Shown in pieces: positions 1 to 6,305 of a stretch of 14,292 nt of DNA (position 1 is the first letter of the stretch; every line of letters begins with the position of its first letter). A program made the translations under genes and the position numbers. Under the pieces are notes generated by a model. That model ran no database searches. It worked only from the letters and a program-made list of their open reading frames with translations, and was not told the origin of the DNA. The DNA is from Bacillota bacterium (GTDB lineage Bacteria; Bacillota; Clostridia; Oscillospirales; Ruminococcaceae). The stretch lies in contig JAEZDF010000026.1 in the NCBI GenBank assembly GCA_023429685.1, positions 1 through 14,292 on the forward strand, given 5' to 3'.

Positions 1-365
1 CTACAATTTTTTAAGTGCAACCGTCTCCCCCGTAAAAACAGCGGTTTTTGACCAAATTGCACCTATTTACGCAAACCATTGTACTATAAACCGTCTTGCA
101 ACCTGTTAACAAAATAAGAACGTTATCCCTTGACCACACCTGACAGGACCCCATTTTCCGCTACCGCGGTCTTACCCGTCAGGCAAACAAACCCCATTGG
201 TTTTTCTTTGCTTTATGCCTGCCACCTCTTGATATTTATACGCGCAACGCTCATAATAAATAGGGAAAAGGCTGTTCATCGATATGTACTATCTTAACGG
301 CATTGCCGTTTATTTGCGTGGTAATCGGCGAGACGCGTCTGCAGCTGTTATTATGACGTTTTTTA
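1..365. other. Intergenic region without a recognisable gene; small inverted repeats
   Basis: I find no convincing coding sequence here; the short reading frames lack ribosome binding sites and family character. Several dyads are visible. GTGCAA (15-20) pairs with TTGCAC (57-62) around an inner AAAAAC/GTTTTT hairpin (34-39/44-49). CCTGAC (139-144) pairs with GTCAGG (178-183) around GACC/GGTC (147-150/168-171). AAACC...GGTTT followed by a T-rich run lies at about 188-207 and could be a weak plus-strand terminator. The segment may hold the end of an upstream transcript plus the leader of the YitT gene. No known riboswitch could be assigned. Confidence 0.4.
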
Positions 366-394
366 TTTTCAGGTATTGTATCGCTACCTAAAAT
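366..394 (+). promoter_or_regulatory. Putative sigma-A promoter of the YitT-family gene
   Basis: TTTTCA (366-371) and TAAAAT (389-394) are separated by 17 bp, and the start codon lies about 50 bp downstream. The -35 box matches the consensus at 4 of 6 positions and the -10 box at 5 of 6. Spacing and position are good but the boxes are only moderate, so this is a tentative call. Confidence 0.4.
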
Positions 395-443
395 AACATT
401 TACTACTAGGGGCAAGGCGCGTATGCCCATAAAGGGGGACAAC

Positions 444-1319
444 ATGGAAAACGGGAGCAGTTCTAAGCGACTAACTCTTGCAAAGCGCATTGGCGGTGAC
501 ATCATCGGCTCATTCTTATATGCCGTGGGAATACACTGCTTTACCTCTGCGCACAACATCGCACCCGGCGGCGCAACGGGCGTTGCAATTATCGTAAATT
601 ACCTGACGGGTCTGCCCATCGGTATTTTAATGTTCTTAATTAACATTCCGCTTCTGCTGCTCGGCTGGCGGTTTTTAGGGCATAAATTCACCATCCGCAC
701 CATGATATCGGTGGCGATTATGACGGTGATTATGGACTACGTGGTCATCTACCTGCCGGTGTACGAAGGCGACACCCTGCTGGCCTCGCTGTTTGGCGGC
801 GTAGTAATGGGCGCGGGGCTTGCCATTGTATTTATGGGTGGCTCTACCACCGGCGGCACCGACATCGTGACGCGGCTGGTGCAGATTCGCTACCCGCATA
901 TGCAGCTGGGACGCCTGGTGTTTATGGTAGACCTTGTCGTAATTGGTGCCTCGATGCTCGTGTTCCGCAGCATCGATTCTGCGCTGTATGCCATCATCGC
1001 GATGTTTACAACAGGGCAGCTTATCGACGCGCTGCTGTATGGTTTAAATACCGGCAAGCTGGTGCTGGTGGTAACATCAAAAAGCGAGGAGCTTGCAAAG
1101 CGCATCATCAGCGATCTAAACCGCGGTGTTACCATTTTAGACGGCAGGGGCGGTTTTTCGGGCGCAAGACGGGATATGCTGGTTTGCGCCGTGCGCAATG
1201 CGCAGTACTTTAAGCTCAAGGCCATTGCCCACGAGCTTGACCCAAGGTCGTTTGTGATTGTGACCAGTGCAAGCGAGATTCGCGGCGAGGGATTTAAGCC
1301 CATTAAGGATGAGTTGTAG
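444..1319 (+). CDS. YitT family membrane protein (DUF161/DUF2179)
   Basis: A 291-residue integral membrane protein of the YitT family, whose members carry a multi-helix membrane part followed by a cytosolic DUF2179 domain of about 80 residues. The transported substrate or role is not established for most members. Visible family marks are APGGATG in the first helical hairpin, GGSTTGGTDI in the middle of the membrane region, and a C-terminal section with GVTILDGRGGFSG, an LK-I stretch, DP-SFVIV and EIRGEGF. The ATG at 444 is chosen because AAAGGGGG ends about 5 bases before it; an in-frame ATG at 423 would add seven residues. It is the only complete plus-strand gene and stands alone, converging on the ABC permease. 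Family assignment is firm; function is unknown. Confidence 0.93.
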   Translation: MENGSSSKRLTLAKRIGGDIIGSFLYAVGIHCFTSAHNIAPGGATGVAIIVNYLTGLPIGILMFLINIPLLLLGWRFLGHKFTIRTMISVAIMTVIMDYVVIYLPVYEGDTLLASLFGGVVMGAGLAIVFMGGSTTGGTDIVTRLVQIRYPHMQLGRLVFMVDLVVIGASMLVFRSIDSALYAIIAMFTTGQLIDALLYGLNTGKLVLVVTSKSEELAKRIISDLNRGVTILDGRGGFSGARRDMLVCAVRNAQYFKLKAIAHELDPRSFVIVTSASEIRGEGFKPIKDEL

Positions 1320-1423
1320 CCATCCTTTTTCCCTTTGAGGCCGTCAAATATGTGGTGTGAACAAAAACTTGTCCCACTATAATAAACTGTTTTAACGGCA
1401 AAAATGTTACACACGTAACTTAC

Positions 1424-1466
1424 AAAAATCGAGGTGTGATTTTATGTAAATCGCACCTCGATTTTT
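1424..1466. terminator. Bidirectional intrinsic terminator, 19-bp stem
   Basis: The arms 1424-1442 and 1448-1466 form a 19-bp stem with one G-T wobble and a five-base TATGT loop. AAAAA on the left and TTTTT on the right make it usable from both strands. It lies between the convergent YitT-family gene, which ends at 1319, and the permease gene, which ends at 1496, and probably terminates both. Confidence 0.88.
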
Positions 1467-1495
1467 ATCTTTGCCATTGATACGCCAATAAAGGC

Positions 1496-3826
1496 TTACA
1501 TTATGGGTTGCAGTGCCCGTAAAAACTCGGGAGCGCCGCTTTCCGGGATGATATATACTGAAACCGACTGTGCGATATCGCCCGTTGCGTTCGCCTCATA
1601 CGCATTTTCAAACGCCACGGTGTAATACTTTTCACCCGCTTTTGCATGATATCGGGATACACTTGCGCGCGCAAGCTGTGCAATCTGCCCGGGGTCGGTG
1701 ATACGATATTTGTTTAAAAACGCAACCATCTCGTCACTTAGCTGTGACCCGCCTGTTTCGTACGCGTATTCCTTGTAGTACTGGGCATTTTCTTCGTTCT
1801 TACGGTATTGCGACTCAAAGTAAAGCTCCTGTGCCGAAATACCATAATCGCTTGCGCTTATCACACCGCCCAGTTGTTCGGTGGTATATGCTTGGTTGTG
1901 AACCCACAAGCCTGAGGTACCATAGGAGACAAGATACGCGCCGGTTATGCCGCTTGTATCGGGCACAGCATCAATCTGCCAGCCGATATCGCGCAGCACC
2001 GCAAGCGTGCTTGTGTTCCAGCTAAAGATGCGCTGAGAGGCCATGTCTTCCACATAACTCGTGCCCGTGCCTTCGGGTACTGCGACACTCACATTTGGGT
2101 CATGGTAGCGCAGATTCAGCTGCAGGGTAAACAACTCGCGCTCTGGTGGAGACAGCATCTGCTCTTGGGTTGTATTAACCACATCCTCCTGCAGTGCACT
2201 CAGAAGCGCCTGTGCCTGTGCCTGTGTCAGTGAAGTTGCGGCTTGTAAGGAGGGCAGGGTCATGTCGGTGCGGGATACCGATGCGATATCCTGCGCCCTG
2301 AGATAGGCAAACGGGCTGGTTTTTGCCCTAAACTCGGCGATGCCGTCGAGTGCGTACAGCTGCTCCCTTGCCTCTATCGGGATTTTAGGGAAGGTGCGTG
2401 TTAGCGTCCTGCCGTTTTTCAGCGTATAGGTAATGCTGATTCTGGAATTGAGCAATCCTTTTGGGGACAGCGACTCCTCATCTAAATCCACCCCGTTAAT
2501 CTGTGCGAAGCCCTCACCGAGTGTAATCGCTTCGTGCACCTTGAGCACCTGTGCAATCACCTCAGGATCGGTAAAGTCTCTTTTGTAATAATCACTCAGA
2601 TTGTTGTAATCGGGGATGTATTTTACATAAAAGTAGTTTCCCGCTCCGCCGTAGTCAATGGCTACGCTTTGTACCTTTGTAGCATCGGGCACGCGCTGCG
2701 AATACCCGAGCCCGCCGGTGTATAACACGCCGGTGTACACCAAGATAGCCGCCGCGACGCACGCAAACTGCAGCAGCATTCTGCCAAACGTCTTAAACCC
2801 GCGGGCGAGGATTGCTTCAATAATAAAGTACGCCACAAACGCGCCCAGCAAAAAGCCAAGTGTGGCACTAATCCAGTTGTTTGCAAGGGTTTGTGAGAAC
2901 AAAAGCGCAATCAAAACACCCGCTATGTCCGCGCCCAGCAGCTTTGTTAAGAGCTGAATCGCGCCGCCGGAACGGGAGGTTCCTGCAACCTCGTTGTCGC
3001 GCCGCCGATACAGTACAAGCGCGAAAAAGGTTATTAGCGCCGCTGCAATCGGCCAAATAATCAGGCTTAAAACGGTGTACTGCGCTTCAATGAGCGTCCC
3101 TCCGTCAATCAGCCTGCGAAACGGAGCAATAACGGGAGAAATATTAAGAATAAAACTGTTGAGCATCGATGTTGAAGAATACCCTATCAATGCCGTCGAA
3201 AGGAAGGTGCGGTTTAGCAGCAGCACGATACTTGGTGCACCGCACAGCGTGAGGGTAAACATTGCGGTGTCAAACACCGTACCTGTGTTAACCGCGCAGA
3301 ACACGGTGATGCAAAGAACCGCCGCGGCGTACACAAAAAACGAGGCAAGGTCTACCGTCCACAGCAGCCAGCTGTTGTCGTACGCCTGTAAAATGCCCTG
3401 CGCCACAAAAAATACAGCAGCATTAAGCAGATACGGAATAAGCAAAATAGTCAGCCCGCCCAGCAGTTTGCTCAGCAGCAGCCGCTCGCGTTTGATGGGT
3501 AGCGCGCCGAATACATCCACCGCCTGGCGGTTGTGCATGTACGAGCTGACAATCAGCCCCACAACCAATGCGCCGGCAAGGGCGACGAATAAAAATAATG
3601 CAAAGTTGCCGGAGCCGTATATCCCGGTATCGTAGCTTGAATACAACATATTCGCACTGTCCGCTCTTTTTTGCCCCAAACGGGTTAGGCTCTGGATGAC
3701 AAACGGCAGCGGTCCCGATAAGAACAGAAGCAGAAAGAACGCGACCATCAGCCCAATGCTGGATTTTATTGTGTGAAGATACAGGCTGCGTGCGCGGCTG
3801 TTAGTCGATAAGCTGGCTGAAGTCAT
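1496..3826 (-). CDS. ABC transporter permease with large C-terminal extracytoplasmic region (DUF6449-like)
   Basis: A 776-residue membrane subunit, probable partner of the ATPase encoded just upstream. The first ~375 residues hold about nine hydrophobic helices, including a pair around the motif RQAVDVFGALPIKRERLLLSK, which is typical of ABC-2-type permeases from GntR-ABC cassettes. The remaining ~400 residues are soluble and rich in Tyr, Gln, Thr and acidic residues with no further obvious helix, so they probably lie outside the membrane. Start: the ATG at 3826 has GGAGGG eight bases upstream; an ATG at 3847 lies before that ribosome binding site and is unlikely. The gene overlaps the end of the ATPase gene by 26 bases, which suggests translational coupling. 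I recognise the general class and think the C-terminal part resembles DUF6449, but the substrate is unknown; related cassettes respond to cell-wall-active compounds. Confidence 0.82.
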   Translation of the reverse strand: MTSASLSTNSRARSLYLHTIKSSIGLMVAFFLLLFLSGPLPFVIQSLTRLGQKRADSANMLYSSYDTGIYGSGNFALFLFVALAGALVVGLIVSSYMHNRQAVDVFGALPIKRERLLLSKLLGGLTILLIPYLLNAAVFFVAQGILQAYDNSWLLWTVDLASFFVYAAAVLCITVFCAVNTGTVFDTAMFTLTLCGAPSIVLLLNRTFLSTALIGYSSTSMLNSFILNISPVIAPFRRLIDGGTLIEAQYTVLSLIIWPIAAALITFFALVLYRRRDNEVAGTSRSGGAIQLLTKLLGADIAGVLIALLFSQTLANNWISATLGFLLGAFVAYFIIEAILARGFKTFGRMLLQFACVAAAILVYTGVLYTGGLGYSQRVPDATKVQSVAIDYGGAGNYFYVKYIPDYNNLSDYYKRDFTDPEVIAQVLKVHEAITLGEGFAQINGVDLDEESLSPKGLLNSRISITYTLKNGRTLTRTFPKIPIEAREQLYALDGIAEFRAKTSPFAYLRAQDIASVSRTDMTLPSLQAATSLTQAQAQALLSALQEDVVNTTQEQMLSPPERELFTLQLNLRYHDPNVSVAVPEGTGTSYVEDMASQRIFSWNTSTLAVLRDIGWQIDAVPDTSGITGAYLVSYGTSGLWVHNQAYTTEQLGGVISASDYGISAQELYFESQYRKNEENAQYYKEYAYETGGSQLSDEMVAFLNKYRITDPGQIAQLARASVSRYHAKAGEKYYTVAFENAYEANATGDIAQSVSVYIIPESGAPEFLRALQPIM

Positions 3827-4700
3827 AGCCCGTTCCCTCCATTTCATACAAGAATATCTCCTCTAGTGTAAGCGGCAGAAGCTCTACAAACAAGGGCTCG
3901 AGCGCACTGAGGCGCGCCTCGATCTCCTCGCGGTTTCCGCGAAGTACCATGGTTGCCACGCGTCCGCTCGTCTCGACCTTGAGCGCACCCACGTCCTGAA
4001 ACGCATCCTGTGGGATCTCGTGGGCAAACGCAATCTGCGCCTTGTGCATGGTGTCCTTTAGGGTATCGTAATCGCGCTCAATCACGAGACGCCCGTAGTG
4101 CAAAAGACCAATCTTGGTGCACAGATCCTCGAGCTCCCTCAGGTTGTGGGAGGTTATGACGGTGGTAAGCCCCGTATCCGCGGATTTTTCGGCGATGATG
4201 CGCTTGAGTAGTGCGCGCATCACAGGGTCTAGCCCGTCAAACGCCTCATCTAGCAGCAAAAAGTCGGGACCTGCACTCAGTGCAAGCAGCAGCGACGCCT
4301 GACGCTTCATGCCCTTTGAAAAGGAGTGGATGCGCTTTTTGGTGTTAAGCGGGAATATACCACACAGGCGTTTGTAGGTTTCTTCATCCCATCCCGAGTA
4401 AAAATTACGGTAAAAATCCGCCATCGATTCAATGGTGGACTGCGGAAAAAAGTACGGCTCGTCGCTGACAAAAAAGATCTTATCCTTCAGCGCCGCATTT
4501 TCAAAGGTCGGCTTGCCGTCTATTGTAACGGTTCCCCCGTCTGCACAGTATACCCCTGCTATAATGCGCAGCAGGGTGCTTTTACCCGAGCCATTTGAGC
4601 CGATTAGACCGTAAACGCCTCCGCCTTCTATCGCGAGCGTCACGCTCCCCAAAGCCTTGGTTTCGTCAAACAGCTTGGTTACCTCGTTTACTGCTATCAT
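3801..4700 (-). CDS. ABC transporter ATP-binding protein (YtrB-like)
   Basis: A 299-residue ATPase that would power the permease encoded next to it. Visible motifs are Walker A GSNGSGKST (residues 34-42), the signature segment FSKGMKRQ (127-134) in place of classical LSGGQ, Walker B FLLLDE (147-152), D-loop GLDP (156-159) and switch His185. The Q-loop position reads VSDEP (78-82), without the usual glutamine, and the signature variant is the form common in ATPases of GntR-regulated cassettes. The C-terminal ~90 residues extend beyond the core fold. The ATG at 4700 is preceded by GCCGGAAAGG about 14 bases upstream, a rather distant ribosome binding site; GACAGGGT is nearer but weak. It lies 112 bases downstream of the GntR gene and overlaps the permease gene, giving the order regulator-ATPase-permease. 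Confidence 0.93.
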   Translation of the reverse strand: MIAVNEVTKLFDETKALGSVTLAIEGGGVYGLIGSNGSGKSTLLRIIAGVYCADGGTVTIDGKPTFENAALKDKIFFVSDEPYFFPQSTIESMADFYRNFYSGWDEETYKRLCGIFPLNTKKRIHSFSKGMKRQASLLLALSAGPDFLLLDEAFDGLDPVMRALLKRIIAEKSADTGLTTVITSHNLRELEDLCTKIGLLHYGRLVIERDYDTLKDTMHKAQIAFAHEIPQDAFQDVGALKVETSGRVATMVLRGNREEIEARLSALEPLFVELLPLTLEEIFLYEMEGTGYDFSQLID

Positions 4701-4812
4701 ACCCTGTCACCATGCCTTTCCGGCTTTATGTGTATGCAAGTAAAGCCTGTCGAGTAATTGTCCCGTAGCCATACGCGTTGAGACGGACTGCTTTTTGGTT
4801 TAAACAACCGTT

Positions 4813-5187
4813 TCACACATTCCCCTCCCCGTATACCCGATCGACAATTTGTGTAACCTCATCCTTATTAATATTTACCATCCTACATGCAATACACGCG
4901 CTGCGCAAGCGTTCTTTTATCTCGGTGCGTAGCGTGACGTTTTTTGCAACGCCCTGTGCCACAAAGCTGCCCCGACCGGGCGCGGAATACACTACGCCGT
5001 CGCGCTCCAGCTCCTGGTATGCCTTTTGCACGGTGTTGGGATTGATGGCAAGCTCCTTTGCCAGATTACGAACCGATGGCAGCTGCTCGTTGGGCTCCAT
5101 CACCCCGAGCATCGCAAGGCGAAGGATGCTCTCCTTTAGCTGCTCGTAGATGGGTTTACGGCTTGTAAAATCGATGGATATCTTCAT
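4813..5187 (-). CDS. GntR family transcriptional regulator (YtrA subfamily)
   Basis: A 124-residue one-domain regulator. The N-terminal winged helix begins KPIYEQLKESI (residues 11-21), followed by LPSVRNLAKEL (36-46), the recognition helix NPNTVQKAYQELE (49-61) and the wing GRGSFVAQG. A short helical tail of about 45 residues without a metabolite-binding domain is typical of the YtrA subfamily, whose members usually repress their own ABC operon. I chose the ATG at 5187 because the conserved fold begins right after it; a GTG at 5199 is an in-frame alternative. It is the first gene of the ABC cassette. A consensus promoter and a perfect inverted repeat lie 74-137 bases upstream, fitting autorepression. 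Ligand unknown. Confidence 0.92.
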   Translation of the reverse strand: MKISIDFTSRKPIYEQLKESILRLAMLGVMEPNEQLPSVRNLAKELAINPNTVQKAYQELERDGVVYSAPGRGSFVAQGVAKNVTLRTEIKERLRSACIACRMVNINKDEVTQIVDRVYGEGNV

Positions 5188-5260
5188 TGCTGTGACCACA
5201 CCCTTTCCGGCCTTGCAACACACAAGACCATTTGGTAAGGAATTTCCGTCAGACGCTATG

Positions 5261-5294
5261 ACTGTATTAAGTGTACTGTTTGTGTTAATACAGT
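5261..5294. promoter_or_regulatory. Probable operator of the GntR regulator (perfect inverted repeat)
   Basis: ACTGTATTAA (5261-5270) and TTAATACAGT (5285-5294) form a perfect 10-bp inverted repeat with a 14-bp centre. It begins one base downstream of the TATAAT box at 5296-5301, so it covers the expected transcription start of the GntR-ABC operon. A bound dimer there would block initiation. That this GntR protein is the binder is an inference from position and from family practice. Confidence 0.72.
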
Positions 5295-5295
5295 T

Positions 5296-5324
5296 ATTAT
5301 ACTTATGTTGCCCGCTGCTGTCAA
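5296..5324 (-). promoter_or_regulatory. Consensus sigma-A promoter of the GntR-ABC operon
   Basis: On the minus strand TTGACA (5324-5319) and TATAAT (5301-5296) are separated by exactly 17 bp, so both hexamers match the consensus perfectly. Transcription should start near 5289, inside the adjacent inverted repeat, leaving a leader of roughly 100 bases before the GntR start codon. A promoter this strong would normally need repression. Confidence 0.88.
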
Positions 5325-5345
5325 TGTTTTCTTTTCACAGCAAAA

Positions 5346-5370
5346 TGGGCGGGCACCTTCGTGCCCGCCC
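5346..5370 (-). terminator. Intrinsic terminator of the proline-tailed membrane protein gene
   Basis: GGGCGGGCAC (5347-5356) and GTGCCCGCCC (5361-5370) form a perfect 10-bp GC-rich stem with a four-base loop. On the minus strand it is followed by ATTTTG, a short T tract. It lies 20 bases beyond the stop codon at 5390 and just before the promoter of the next leftward operon, so it separates the two units. Confidence 0.75.
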
Positions 5371-5389
5371 GATGAAGCAAGTATTCTAT

Positions 5390-6124
5390 TTACTGTTCGG
5401 TTTCGTCCTGTCGCGGCGGCTGTGCATCCTGCTGAGGAGGCGCAGCATAGCCCTGACCGGCGACGGGCGGGGCGTAATAGGGCTGCGCGGGGGACGCGGG
5501 ACGCCACTGGGGGTTCTGCGCGCCGTAGATCGAGATGGCGGGCTTGTTGCGGATGCTTAACACCAGAAACGGCTCGACAATGTTAAACAGAATCGAGAGC
5601 ACCAAAAACAGCACCGCGTTGTTCGGCACATAGTCGATATAAACACGGTACATGGCAATGTAGTACACAACCGCATACCCAATGGTCAGCGCACTAATCA
5701 CAAGCGACACGAGCGAAAGGATAATCGAAAGCTCGGCGCTTTGATTAAAGAACTGGGTGTAGCCGTTCATATTCCCCATAGAACCGAATATGTTGCGCAT
5801 CATGCTAATAGAGTATACCATTTGAAACACGCCGTAAGCCGATACGCCGACCTTCGCGACGATGCTGGCAAGCAAAAGCCAAACCCGCAGCTTGGTGCTC
5901 TTGCCGTTACGGTAGTTGATGTCGTCCGCGACAGCGCCTTTTAGGTAGTCGCATGCAACGGGTATCCACGCAAGCCACGGTCTGTTGTAGCCTCTGTTTT
6001 TGGCTATGGCATAAAAGGCTACTGCATTTAAAATATAGATTGCAAGCCCAAACAGCGCCCCAATACCAACCCCCACGGCTATCGCACCCATCACTATGTT
6101 CATCACGTTTGAGGTCATATCCAC
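5390..6124 (-). CDS. Conserved membrane protein with proline/glutamine-rich C-terminal tail
   Basis: A protein of about 244 residues with unknown function. The N-terminal half has a long hydrophobic segment followed by the pattern AKNRGYNRPWLAWIPVACDY, a glycine-tryptophan-proline motif I associate with uncharacterised Bacillota membrane proteins. Three more hydrophobic segments follow (around LRVWLLLASI, LSIILSLVSLVIS and NAVLFLVLSIL). The last ~50 residues are polar and rich in Pro, Gln, Ala and Tyr (PYYAPP, GYAAPPQQ), probably a disordered cytosolic tail. Start: AGAAGGG lies ten bases before a GTG at 6124; an ATG at 6118 and a TTG at 6133 are alternatives that fit the ribosome binding site less well. 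The gene has its own promoter and terminator, so it is monocistronic. No domain suggests catalysis. Confidence 0.8.
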   Translation of the reverse strand: MDMTSNVMNIVMGAIAVGVGIGALFGLAIYILNAVAFYAIAKNRGYNRPWLAWIPVACDYLKGAVADDINYRNGKSTKLRVWLLLASIVAKVGVSAYGVFQMVYSISMMRNIFGSMGNMNGYTQFFNQSAELSIILSLVSLVISALTIGYAVVYYIAMYRVYIDYVPNNAVLFLVLSILFNIVEPFLVLSIRNKPAISIYGAQNPQWRPASPAQPYYAPPVAGQGYAAPPQQDAQPPRQDETEQ

Positions 6125-6188
6125 TATAATCAAACCCTTCTATAAAACAATTATCGTCTGCCAAATCACACTGGTCTTTGCTTGTATT

Positions 6189-6217
6189 ATTGTAGCATAC
6201 CCGTTACAAGACTTCAA
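6189..6217 (-). promoter_or_regulatory. Sigma-A promoter of the proline-tailed membrane protein gene
   Basis: Minus-strand TTGAAG (6217-6212) and TACAAT (6194-6189) are separated by 17 bp, matching the consensus at 4 and 5 of 6 positions. The predicted start lies about 60 bases before the start codon. Confidence 0.6.
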
Positions 6218-6242
6218 CCAAAACAAGTATTGTTTTCCATGC

Positions 6243-6274
6243 AAAAGCGCCGCCTCCCATGTGGAAGCGGCGCT
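6243..6274 (-). terminator. Intrinsic terminator of the EF-G-like gene
   Basis: AGCGCCGC (6246-6253) pairs with GCGGCGCT (6267-6274). After one C/A mismatch TCC/GGA extends the stem around a short loop. On the minus strand the hairpin is followed by TTTTG. It lies about 30 bases beyond the TAG stop at 6306. The T tract is short but the stem is strong. Confidence 0.7.
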
Positions 6275-6305
6275 GTGCTGCATTTGATAAAACCAATAGT
6301 AAAAA

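Noticed and set aside
158..183. Resemblance to a T-box antiterminator (CTACCGCGG ... ACCCGTC)
   Set aside because: The essential TGG before ACC is absent, there is no stem I or specifier structure upstream, and the downstream gene is not an aminoacyl-tRNA synthetase or amino acid gene.
2994..3635. 213-codon open frame on the plus strand
   Set aside because: It lies antisense within the permease gene, is Ser/Thr/Ala-rich without family character, and lacks a ribosome binding site. The permease frame explains the region.
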